Assembly: GCF_018398335.1 (NCBI RefSeq)
Contig: NZ_JAHBRX010000002.1
Span: forward strand, 1,426,001 to 1,490,000
From: Chelatococcus sp. HY11
GTDB taxonomy: Bacteria; Pseudomonadota; Alphaproteobacteria; Rhizobiales; Beijerinckiaceae
Reading direction: 5' to 3'
DNA: 64,000 nucleotides
Made by a program: the position numbers and the translations under genes. The notes beneath the pieces are model-generated. The model was not told the DNA's origin and made no database searches. It worked only from the letters and a program-made list of their open reading frames with translations. Positions within the stretch are counted from its first letter, which is position 1, and each line of letters opens with the position of its first letter. Shown here one piece after another: positions 33,937 to 41,590 of the stretch.

Positions 33937-34329
33937 TCAGCCTGGAATGCGGGCTATGACCTTGATCTCGAAGTCAAAACCTGCGAGCCAGTTGACGCCG
34001 ATCGCCGTCCAATTCGGATAGGGCGCTTCGGGGAAGACTTCGCTTTTAATGGCCATGATCGTGCCGAATTGATTGTCAGGATCAGTGTGGAAGGTTGTCA
34101 CGTCGACGATATCATCAAATCCGCATCCACCCGCTTGTAGAGTCGCCTTGAGATTGGCGAATGCCAGGCGGACCTGGGCCTCAAAGTCGGGTTCGGGAGA
34201 ACCATCGCTGCGACTACCGACGTGGCCGGACACGAACAGGAGGTTATGTGATCTGATGGCCGCGGAATAGGTCTGTAACGTGTACAGGTCATGCCGACCG
34301 GCCGGGACAATGGTTTCACGCTGGGCCAT
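33937..34329 (-). CDS. RidA/YjgF family protein, atypical
   Basis: 130 residues: SGHVGSRSDGSPEPDFEAQVRLAFANL and DDIVDVTTFHTD are typical of the trimeric Rid fold. True RidA uses an Arg near position 105 to hydrolyse reactive enamines/imines; here that strand reads PNWTAIGVNWLAG without the Arg, placing it among the Rid4-7-type proteins often found in catabolic loci. AGGAG lies 9 bases before the ATG. No operon partner is evident. Confidence 0.82.
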   Translation of the reverse strand: MAQRETIVPAGRHDLYTLQTYSAAIRSHNLLFVSGHVGSRSDGSPEPDFEAQVRLAFANLKATLQAGGCGFDDIVDVTTFHTDPDNQFGTIMAIKSEVFPEAPYPNWTAIGVNWLAGFDFEIKVIARIPG

Positions 34330-34559
34330 GTGGAATTCTCCTGTGTAAAACGCTGGATAGCGGCGGCGCGAATTCTTGTTTGTCGCGCAAATTTATTCAT
34401 GCGCCTGACATGGAATGCGTGCACGCGAGCGTAGCAACAATCATCCTCCGATGATTATCCCGATTGCGCCACGGGAATAGATGTCAAACCGCCCGGTCGC
34501 CTATTCAATTTATCGTCGGTCCTGGAGCGGCCTTTGGGTGCCGCCGCCGTCACCCCGTA

Positions 34560-35231
34560 TCAAGCTTTGGCCGAAGTCGCAGGAAGCACCACGACACGCG
34601 TGCCAATAGGCACACGCCTGTAAAGGTCCATGATGTCCTGGTTGAGCAGGCGGACACAACCAGAAGAAACCATGGTCCCAATGGTCCACGGTTCAACCGT
34701 TCCGTGAAGCCTGTAGTAGGTGTCGCGTCCATTACGATAGAGATAGAGGGCGCGCGGGCCGAGTGGACTGTCGCTGCCGCCGGGAAGACCGTCTCGCAAC
34801 GGTCCATAGCGATCGGGCTCTCGCTTGATCATTTCAGGTGTCGGTCGCCAGCCCGGCCATTCCGCTTTTCGCGCGATGATCGCCTCGCCACGGAAATTAA
34901 ACCCTTCTTGTTTGCCGACGCCGATCCCGTATCGCAGCGCGCGACCGTTCTCCAGGACGAGATAGGCATAGCGTGCGGCCGGGTTTACGACGATTGTGCC
35001 CGGCTGTTCACGTGTCTGATAGGGTATCTCGCGACGCAGGAACTCCGGCGCGATTTGTTCAAGGTCAATTGCCGGAACAGGAAACGGCTCGGTGTCGATA
35101 GACGCATACATCGACTGAAACGGTGACCAGCCTTCTGATGCAGAACTCAGCGGAAGCTGACGATCTTTGCTCGCACAGGCCGCCAGGATAAGCGGCATCG
35201 ATCCTAATACGACACGCCTACTAATGCTCAT
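34560..35231 (-). CDS. L,D-transpeptidase (YkuD domain) lipoprotein
   Basis: 223 residues from ATG 35231. An N-terminal signal with lipobox LILAAC predicts a lipoprotein, although RR in SISRRVVLG also looks Tat-like. The YkuD catalytic motif HGTVEPWTIG followed by SSGCVRL contains the active His and Cys. It forms 3-3 peptidoglycan cross-links or anchors proteins in the periplasm. An upstream in-frame start at 35267 is possible but would place 12 residues before the signal. Divergent from a LysR gene. Confidence 0.9.
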   Translation of the reverse strand: MSISRRVVLGSMPLILAACASKDRQLPLSSASEGWSPFQSMYASIDTEPFPVPAIDLEQIAPEFLRREIPYQTREQPGTIVVNPAARYAYLVLENGRALRYGIGVGKQEGFNFRGEAIIARKAEWPGWRPTPEMIKREPDRYGPLRDGLPGGSDSPLGPRALYLYRNGRDTYYRLHGTVEPWTIGTMVSSGCVRLLNQDIMDLYRRVPIGTRVVVLPATSAKA

Positions 35232-35296
35232 TTGCCTTCCGAACTCTGCAAAACGTCGATTTATCAAGGCATGTAGCTCAAGCTGCGTCTATGAGT

Positions 35297-35317
35297 TATG
35301 ATGGAATAATCATCATA
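35297..35317. promoter_or_regulatory. Palindrome before the LysR gene
   Basis: TATGATG (35297-35303) and CATCATA (35311-35317) are perfect inverted repeats with a 7-base spacer, 10 bp before the LysR start and 65 bp from the divergent L,D-transpeptidase start. A likely autoregulatory LysR site. Confidence 0.5.
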
Positions 35318-35327
35318 GCTGTTGGAT

Positions 35328-36275
35328 ATGAGAATGGACCTTGCGGCAGCCCTACGCGCCTTCGTTCGCACCGTGGAGCGCGGTTCCGTCACCGCCGCCG
35401 CCCGCGATCTGGGGATTTCCCAACCGGCCGTGACGAAGCATTTGCGCAACCTGGAACGCCACGTCGGCGCGCGACTCCTGGAGCGGTCGTCGCGCGTCGT
35501 CCGGCCGACCTCTCAAGGGCAGGCTCTCTATGAAGGCAGCCACGAGGCGTTGACGGCGATCGAAGCCGCGCTCGAGGGCGTGCGGCGTGACATGGGCGCC
35601 ATCGAAGGCAATATTCGCATCCATGCGCCCACTTGCCTCGGAGCCAAGCATCTGCATGGTATCGTCATGGCGTTCCAGCGGCAGCATCCGGGTGTGATGG
35701 CGGACCTGATCCTTGAGAACAGGGACATCGATCTGATCTATGATAATTTCGATCTGGCAATCCGGTATGGTCGCCCCTCAGGCCAGAACCTCATAATCCG
35801 CCAACTCGGCTGGATTGAGCGCATCCTCGTCGCTTCCCCGCACTATCTCGAGCGGTTCGGTCCGATCGCGACAACCGACAAGCTTTCTGAGGCCGGCGTT
35901 ATCGTCAGCGCTAGACTGCCGGTGCCCCGTGATCTCATCTCTCTTCGTCACCACACCGGAGAGACTGTGGATGTACCGGTCAATGCCGTTCTACGCACCA
36001 ACAGCGCGGATGTCATTGCTTCCACGCTGGTCTCCGGCCATGCCCTGGGCCCGGTTCAGAGGCTGCTTGTCGCCGACGAACTGGCGGACGGCCGCCTCGT
36101 GCGCGTCCTGCCCGAGTATGAGGTCAAGCCGACCGAGGCGTTTCTCGCTTATCCCTCGGTACGCTTTATGCGCCCGGTCGTTCGCGCCTTCACCGACTTT
36201 GCCATTCCTGCGCTCCGCGCGATTGATGGTGTCGCGGCCAACAATTTTTCCGCGAACGAATTGATGGCCGTGTAG
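35328..36275 (+). CDS. LysR-type transcriptional regulator
   Basis: 315 residues from ATG 35328 (TTG 35322 and ATG 35334 are also possible; no clear ribosome-binding site decides). Helix-turn-helix at about 8-62 (VERGSVTAAARDLGISQPAVTKHL), then a LysR substrate domain (GAIEGNIRIHAP, DLAIRYGRP). The CrgA/DsdC-like pattern IRYG...L is common in regulators of oxidative or metabolite response. The target is unknown; the divergent transpeptidase or the EamA gene are candidates. Confidence 0.88.
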   Translation: MRMDLAAALRAFVRTVERGSVTAAARDLGISQPAVTKHLRNLERHVGARLLERSSRVVRPTSQGQALYEGSHEALTAIEAALEGVRRDMGAIEGNIRIHAPTCLGAKHLHGIVMAFQRQHPGVMADLILENRDIDLIYDNFDLAIRYGRPSGQNLIIRQLGWIERILVASPHYLERFGPIATTDKLSEAGVIVSARLPVPRDLISLRHHTGETVDVPVNAVLRTNSADVIASTLVSGHALGPVQRLLVADELADGRLVRVLPEYEVKPTEAFLAYPSVRFMRPVVRAFTDFAIPALRAIDGVAANNFSANELMAV

Positions 36276-36389
36276 TCGCAGATGAGAATCTGAAACCGTG
36301 AAGATTTGCCTAGCATAAAGATACGATCGCCAGGTGAACCGTGATTGGGAAATGCCCGTGTCGTTCGCGTCAGAACCCGCACAGCGAGG

Positions 36390-37355
36390 CTAGTTTCCAG
36401 CTGGTGGATGGTGTGGCTTGGCGCGGATGGCGACATGCTCATTGTCTCGCCCCTCCCCGAAAGTGAGGCTCCTTCCCTTGCGGATAGCAAAAAAACCGCT
36501 GAGGACGATCACGACCGCGCCGACGATAGCCCAATTGTCGGGCACGCTGGCGAAGAACACGTAGCCGACCAGCGCCGACCATATCAGCTGCACGTAGTTG
36601 AGGGGCGCGAGCGACGAGGCGCTGGCGCGCTGGTACGCGAGGACGATGAACCATTGTCCCGCGGCGGCTGCCAGCCCAGTGGCGATGCCGAACATCAGCT
36701 GTGGCGTGTCAGGCGGTACCCAAGCGGTGGGCAGGAAGGCTGTCGTCACCGCCAAGCCGACGAGAGCAGCATACAGGACGCCGGTCAGTGGCCGCTCCCG
36801 GCTGCCCGTCCAGCGTGTCGCGATAATCGCGACGGCCCACGACACCGCCGCCAGCAGGGGGAGGATGGCGTCGAGGCCGAGCCCGTGGGAGCCGGGCTTG
36901 ATGACCAGAAGCGCTCCTGCGAAACCGCTACCCACCGCGATATAGCGCGTGGCGTTCATCGCCTCGCCGAGGACGACCCGCGCGGCGAGGACAATGAGCA
37001 GCGGTGAGACGAAGAACAGAGCCGATGTCTCGGCCAGCGGCAGTCGTTTCAGGGCGAGAATGAAAAAGACCGTCGCACCGACGATACCGAGGCAGCGGAC
37101 GATTTGCGGACCAAGGCATTGCGACCTGAGAGCAGACCAATCTCGTCGCGATACGATAACCCCCATGACGACCGCCGCAAAAACGGCAAACCGGATCCAT
37201 GCAATCTGCAGGGGGGGCAGCGCGCCAGTCAGATACTTGGAAACGCCGCCCGAAACGGCGAAACAAGCCTCGGCCGCCATGAGCAGCGTGATTCCGAGGG
37301 GTTCGCTTTGGCGTGGCGGCGCGACAGAGCGTTGCGGATGTAAAGCGGATTGCAA
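36390..37355 (-). CDS. EamA/DMT-family transporter (RhaT-like exporter)
   Basis: 321 residues with about ten hydrophobic helices in two EamA repeats (GITLLMAAEACFAVSGGVSKY; LLAAVSWAVAIIATRW). Typical features are LPLAETSALFFVSPL in the first half and LAPLNYVQLIWSALVGY in the second. It probably exports amino acids or related metabolites. The start is TTG 37355, 6 bases after AGGAG, with no better ATG before the first helix. Convergent with the LysR gene. Confidence 0.87.
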   Translation of the reverse strand: MQSALHPQRSVAPPRQSEPLGITLLMAAEACFAVSGGVSKYLTGALPPLQIAWIRFAVFAAVVMGVIVSRRDWSALRSQCLGPQIVRCLGIVGATVFFILALKRLPLAETSALFFVSPLLIVLAARVVLGEAMNATRYIAVGSGFAGALLVIKPGSHGLGLDAILPLLAAVSWAVAIIATRWTGSRERPLTGVLYAALVGLAVTTAFLPTAWVPPDTPQLMFGIATGLAAAAGQWFIVLAYQRASASSLAPLNYVQLIWSALVGYVFFASVPDNWAIVGAVVIVLSGFFAIRKGRSLTFGEGRDNEHVAIRAKPHHPPAGN

Positions 37356-37712
37356 GGGAACTCCTCAGGGCGACGATACCGACGACGTGATTAGATCGCT
37401 TGAGATAGGATTCAACCGGGACGTTTCCTCCTCCTTGGGGGAGCTTTGCCAGGCGTTTCTTGTCCTCTGTCCCGAGGTTCAAAAACCCTCGAACAATCTC
37501 TCCGCGTCGGTCGTCGCCAGATCCGTTGCCGCGAGCTCGGCGATCAAGACTATGCGAGCCCTCTATAGCTGCTCTTCCCACATGAAGATGGAGCACGGTG
37601 ATCTCGTGCCGGATATTGCTTCTCAACTCCCGTGGGATTGCGGGCAACAGATTAAGGGGGCGGGCGGGGTGGCGAGAAAGACACGAAAGCTGAGCTTCTT
37701 CCGGGCGTCCGT
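37356..37712. other. Intergenic stretch, nothing recognised
   Basis: 357 bp between the EamA start and the 3' end of the AraC gene. It must hold the EamA promoter (AGGAG at the right edge of that gene's leader), but no clear palindrome, terminator or coding region is seen. Confidence 0.4.
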
Positions 37713-38789
37713 TCAGGCATGGAGCCGTACGAGCAATCTGTTGAAGTCCGCTTCCGTGTTCGTGGCGCGCGGTGAAGCGAATGGCGACAACCTGTGCCCG
37801 GCGAGCGCCGCTGCGCGCACGTCTCCGGGGCTGCAGCCGAATTCGGTGTTGAAGGCGCGGGTAAAGGCTGACGCATCGGTAAAACCCACGCTCTCGGCGA
37901 TCTGCCGGATCTGCCGGGTCTGGCTGACATCGGAGAGCACGGCATGGGCCGCCAGTAGGCGCTGCCGGCGGATATAGCTGGATACGCCACCCAAATTCTC
38001 GAACAGCCGATAAAGCCTTGAGCGTGATACGCCCAACTGCCGACAGAGCTGGTCCGGGCTGAGATCAGGCGCGTGGACGTTACGACGAATGGTCTGGCGC
38101 GCTCGCTCCAGCAGCATGGCTGAAAGCGGGATATCGGCCATTTCAAGGTTGTCGGGGGTGGGGACAAGACAACCGCGGATCATCGCCAGAATGGCATCCA
38201 CCAGCCGCGGCAAGTTGTCCGCCGATATATGCGGCAACTGGCGTTCAACGCTCTGCATGAAATCGGCGAGGATACTACCAAGCCCCTGATCCGGGATCGC
38301 GTGCGGCGTCGCGTCGAGCAGGTTGGCGATCTCACCGAAATGGTCGCGGGGGATGAACAGGCTGATGACGTGGCTGTCAGTGCCGCTGGCGGCATAGGGC
38401 CGAGCGATCGAGCGGAAGCTCAGCCGGCGCGACGCCAACCTGTTGCCGGGCCGATTGATTGCTACGGCATGCTCAGCTTCCGAAAATGGCAGCACAAGGC
38501 ACCAATGGTCGGTCGGCGGCGCTTTGCGGTGCCGAAAGGAACGGGTCGCCCCGTTGCCCGGCATTGCCATTTCCGTGAAGGCGAGGCTGCCTAGATCCCA
38601 GGCATAAAGATCTGCGGCAAAGCCGACGTCCTGCCCCTCGGGCTGCGATAACTCGATCGATGAAGCCATAAAGCTGCGCCAGGCATCGAACTGGTGTTGG
38701 GGCGCGAGGTCGCGTGTCGAGAAGTGGTAAGGCCTCGTTGCGAGGCTGGACTCGTCCTGCGGCGCTTCACCGCGGTCTTGAAGAGACAA
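37713..38789 (-). CDS. AraC-family transcriptional regulator (FeaR-like)
   Basis: 358 residues. An N-terminal AraC-binding-like domain (FDAWRSFMAS, DLYAWDLGSLAF, LVLPFSEAEHAV) is followed by a C-terminal double helix-turn-helix (about 245-345): LSPDQLCRQLGVSRSRLYRLFE and RQIRQIAESVGFTDASAFTRAF. Such proteins activate amine- or aromatic-catabolism genes. The start is TTG 38789, 6 bases after GAGGA. It lies between the EamA gene and the molybdenum-hydroxylase cluster on the same strand, but 250 bp downstream of the latter. Confidence 0.88.
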   Translation of the reverse strand: MSLQDRGEAPQDESSLATRPYHFSTRDLAPQHQFDAWRSFMASSIELSQPEGQDVGFAADLYAWDLGSLAFTEMAMPGNGATRSFRHRKAPPTDHWCLVLPFSEAEHAVAINRPGNRLASRRLSFRSIARPYAASGTDSHVISLFIPRDHFGEIANLLDATPHAIPDQGLGSILADFMQSVERQLPHISADNLPRLVDAILAMIRGCLVPTPDNLEMADIPLSAMLLERARQTIRRNVHAPDLSPDQLCRQLGVSRSRLYRLFENLGGVSSYIRRQRLLAAHAVLSDVSQTRQIRQIAESVGFTDASAFTRAFNTEFGCSPGDVRAAALAGHRLSPFASPRATNTEADFNRLLVRLHA

Positions 38790-39039
38790 GGCAATCCTCG
38801 CCGGAAACCACCATGAATCTATGTCTTAGCAGTTCGATCGAGCGCAAGCCATAAGATCCGCGCCCGGCATCCTGCGGGCAGTCCGCGATGAAGGCGTCCC
38901 GGTTCCCTCCAGCCTGATATGGCCGACAGGCCTTCTACTCGATCAACGCCGCACCATGTTGGACCTTGCCGACGGGGTTGCCGATCCAGCGCGACGGCGC
39001 ATATCCCCGTGGTCGGCGGGGATTTGTCCGTTCTCGTCC

Positions 39040-39846
39040 TTAGGACGATTTTGCGATGCCAGCCATGGCTCGCCTCGCCATCACGACGACGAGATTGGCA
39101 CGGTACTCGGCGCTTGCGTGGATATCGCTCATCAGAGCGTCGGGAGATACTGTCATCCCGTCGAGGGCGGTGGCGTCAAAACGGGCGGAAAGGGCCTGCT
39201 CGATCTCGGTGGAACGGAAGACGCCGTCCGCCCCGGCGCCGGTCACGCCGACCCGTACACCGGCCTCGCTCCGCGAGATGAACACGCCAGCAAGGGCGTA
39301 CCGGGACGCCGGATTGGGAAATTTCATGTATCCTGCGTCCAACGGAGCTGTGAAACGCACCGCCGTCACCATCTCGTCGTCATCCAGAGCCGTTTCGAAC
39401 AGCCCGGTGAAGAAATCTTCCGCGGCGATTTCCCTTGTGCTGGTCACGATCGTGACATCGAGCGCGATCATCGCGGCCGGGTAGTCGGCCGCGGGATCGT
39501 TGTTGGCTATCGACCCGCCTATCGTGCCCATATGCCGAACATGCGGATCGCCGATATGGGCGGCCAGATGACAGATGGCGGGGCACGCTGCCGCCAGTTC
39601 GCCATGCGAGGCCACCTCGAAATGGGTCGTCGCCGCGCCTATCGAGACCTGGCGACCTGACACGGCAATACCAGAAAGACCCGGAACGTGACGCAGATCC
39701 ACCAGATCGGACGGCGCGGCGAGGCGCGTCTTCATGGCGGGGATCAAGGTCATGCCACCGGAGAGGAACTTGCCCTCCTGGGCTCGCTGAACGAGCGCGA
39801 CGGCCTCGGCGATCGAGGAAGCGCGGTGATAGCGGGTCTGGTACAT
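39040..39846 (-). CDS. Molybdenum hydroxylase FAD subunit (CoxM-like)
   Basis: 268 residues of the FAD-binding subunit of xanthine dehydrogenase-type enzymes: FLSGGMTLIPAMKTRL (FAD pyrophosphate loop), IGAATTHFEV and the second FAD motif HMGTIGGSIANNDPAAD. It passes electrons from the Fe-S clusters to NAD or another acceptor. It is the last gene of the cluster, 4 bp after the CMD-like gene, and is separated by four genes from its CoxL partner, an unusual order. Weak ribosome-binding site. Confidence 0.9.
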   Translation of the reverse strand: MYQTRYHRASSIAEAVALVQRAQEGKFLSGGMTLIPAMKTRLAAPSDLVDLRHVPGLSGIAVSGRQVSIGAATTHFEVASHGELAAACPAICHLAAHIGDPHVRHMGTIGGSIANNDPAADYPAAMIALDVTIVTSTREIAAEDFFTGLFETALDDDEMVTAVRFTAPLDAGYMKFPNPASRYALAGVFISRSEAGVRVGVTGAGADGVFRSTEIEQALSARFDATALDGMTVSPDALMSDIHASAEYRANLVVVMARRAMAGIAKSS

Positions 39847-39850
39847 TTTT

Positions 39851-40165
39851 TCAGGCTTGCAGTTTGGCGAGATGGTCCTCGACGGCGTCGTAGACCTTGA
39901 GCACCGGCATCACCCCGGCGACGGGAATGGTGACCGCGAGCGTTTCCCTTATCTCATCGGGGGTGCCACCTGCCGCCAGTATCTTGTCGATATGGGCGAT
40001 CAGCCCGTCGCCATAGCCGCTGACGGCGGTGCAGGCGAGAAAGATCAGCTGCTTGGTCTTGGCGTCCAGGGCACCCGCCTTGGTCACTTCCGCCACAAGC
40101 GCCTTGAACGCAGCTGCGCTGTCGGGATTGTTGTCGATGAAACGCAGATAGGTCGGATTGGCCAT
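39851..40165 (-). CDS. Carboxymuconolactone decarboxylase-like protein without CxxC
   Basis: 104 residues of the CMD/AhpD fold: ALDAKTKQLIFLACTAVSGYGDG, then LIAHIDKILAAGGTPDEIRE and a C-terminal helix. AhpD-type proteins have CxxC before the His; here these positions are Tyr and Gly (GYGDGLIAH), so no peroxidase disulfide chemistry is possible, leaving a decarboxylase, isomerase or binding role. ATG 40165 follows GGGGA; the frame is open six codons more. It sits between the SDR and the FAD subunit gene. Confidence 0.8.
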   Translation of the reverse strand: MANPTYLRFIDNNPDSAAAFKALVAEVTKAGALDAKTKQLIFLACTAVSGYGDGLIAHIDKILAAGGTPDEIRETLAVTIPVAGVMPVLKVYDAVEDHLAKLQA

Positions 40166-40179
40166 GGTCGTCCCCTGGA

Positions 40180-40223
40180 GCATTTTCGCGCGAAGTGGAA
40201 ACTGGTTCGCGCGAAGAAAATGC
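40180..40223. repeat. Palindromic intergenic repeat A
   Basis: GCATTTTC...CGCGAA pairs with TTCGCGCGAA...GAAAATGC around a GTGGAAACTGG centre. It has the look of the widespread Hyphomicrobiales palindromic repeats with a CGAAGTGGAAAC core. It lies in the 112-bp gap between the SDR and the CMD-like gene, next to a second palindrome. Confidence 0.65.
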
Positions 40224-40237
40224 GTAGAAACAAAAGC

Positions 40238-40281
40238 CTAAAGCATTTCCGGTGAACCGGAGTTCACCGGAAATGCTTTAG
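40238..40281. repeat. Perfect 20-bp inverted repeat B overlapping the SDR stop
   Basis: Arms 40238-40257 and 40262-40281 (beginning CTAAAGCATTTCC) are perfectly complementary around a 4-base loop. The right arm includes the stop codon (40278-40280) of the SDR gene. It may be a mobile palindromic unit and would form a very stable mRNA hairpin inside the operon. Confidence 0.75.
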
Positions 40282-41036
40282 ATGTGCAGGCCGCCGTTGA
40301 CGTGCAGCGTCTGGCCCGTGACGAAATCCGAAGCGGGATCAGCGAAGAAGGCGACCGCATTGGCAATGTCGCGAGGCTTCGCGATGCGCCCCAGCGGAAC
40401 CTGCTCGGCAACCCTACGCCAGCCCTCGGGCGTGAAGGCCGAATGGGCACCTGGATCCTTTTCCGTATAACCCGGGACGACCACGTTGCTCGTCACGCCG
40501 AAGGGCGCGAGTTCAATGGCAAACGCGCGCGCCAGTGCTTCCAGCCCCGCCTTGGCCGCGGCGGTGACCGGGAAAAGCGTTACGTCCTTGCGGAAGATGT
40601 GGGCGACGAAGGAGCTGACGGCGACGACGCGCGGATCACGGCCCTGCTTGAGATGCGGCGCCGCGGCACGCGCCAGCTGGAAGAAGGCCGTCAGTATCGT
40701 GTCCGTGGCGGCGGAGAGATCATCTTCCGGCACCTCGAGCAGCGGCTTCTTGTTGGCTGAACCGGCATTCGACACCAGCACGTCGAGCCCGCCGAAAGTC
40801 TCCACGGTGCGCTCCACCAGCCCTGCGGCGGCGCCCGCCTCGCGCAGATCGCACAGATGAGTCTGCGCCACCGCGCCCAGCGCGCGCAATTCATCGGCCA
40901 CTGCAGCGGCGCCTTCGGCGTTCTTGCGCGCGTGCACCATGAAGGCGGTGCCGGGTGCGGCGAGCCGGCGGCAGATCGCGGCGCCGATACCGCTGGCCGA
41001 TCCCGTGACGAGAATGATGCGGGGACGCTCGCTCAT
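40278..41036 (-). CDS. SDR family protein lacking the catalytic tyrosine
   Basis: 252 residues from ATG 41036, whose first bases overlap the stop of the Fe-S subunit gene (ATGA). TGSASGIG near residue 12, SNAGSANK, VSSFVAHI and a C-terminal GQTLHVNGGLHI are standard. The usual YxxxK reads T-A-A-A-K (FPVTAAAKAGLEAL), so the catalytic Tyr is Thr. Such Tyr-less SDRs form a recognisable subgroup in my memory, but their reaction is unclear to me. Being inside the hydroxylase operon, it probably acts on the hydroxylated product. Confidence 0.82.
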   Translation of the reverse strand: MSERPRIILVTGSASGIGAAICRRLAAPGTAFMVHARKNAEGAAAVADELRALGAVAQTHLCDLREAGAAAGLVERTVETFGGLDVLVSNAGSANKKPLLEVPEDDLSAATDTILTAFFQLARAAAPHLKQGRDPRVVAVSSFVAHIFRKDVTLFPVTAAAKAGLEALARAFAIELAPFGVTSNVVVPGYTEKDPGAHSAFTPEGWRRVAEQVPLGRIAKPRDIANAVAFFADPASDFVTGQTLHVNGGLHI

Positions 41037-41527
41037 GATTGCTGTTCCGGTCGGGTCTGCGAGGCGATCGCGCGCACGATGCCGGAATAACCGGTACAGC
41101 GGCACAGATTGCCTTCGAGGTTTTCACGAATTGTGTGTTCGTCCGCATCAGGGATGCGGCGCACAAGGTCCAGCGCCGCCATGATCATGCCGGGCGTGCA
41201 GTAGCCGCATTGCAGGCCGTGATGCTCGCGGAAGGCCTGCTGCATCGGGTGGAGCTCTCCATCAGCGGCGATACCCTCGATGGTGACGACCCGGGACCCT
41301 TCCGCCTGAACGGCGAGAATGCTGCACGACTTGACCGACTTTCCGTCCATGTGAACCGTGCACGCGCCGCACTGGCTGGTGTCGCAGCCGACATGGGTTC
41401 CAGTCAGGCGCAGGTTCTCGCGCAGAAAGGTGACGAGCAGCGTGCGGTCATCCGCTTCCGCAGTCATCTCGCTGCCGTTCACGTTCAAGGTGATCCGCCG
41501 CATGGGCAAGGTCTCGCTGGTTTCCAT
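41033..41527 (-). CDS. Molybdenum hydroxylase 2Fe-2S subunit (CoxS-like)
   Basis: 164 residues. The plant-type cluster cysteines are in [16 protein letters not shown]...SC, and the second cluster in CGYCTPGM...CRCTGY, all present. It carries electrons between the molybdenum centre and FAD. ATG 41527 is used (the codon before is GTG; ATG 41503 is an alternative closer to the first strand). It follows the ThDP enzyme by 63 bp and is coupled to the SDR by a 4-bp overlap. Confidence 0.92.
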   Translation of the reverse strand: METSETLPMRRITLNVNGSEMTAEADDRTLLVTFLRENLRLTGTHVGCDTSQCGACTVHMDGKSVKSCSILAVQAEGSRVVTIEGIAADGELHPMQQAFREHHGLQCGYCTPGMIMAALDLVRRIPDADEHTIRENLEGNLCRCTGYSGIVRAIASQTRPEQQS

Positions 41528-41590
41528 CACGCCGGACCTGCCGGCAAACGATGCAAAGAGAGCCGATAGCTTCCCGGGATATCCAACGGG

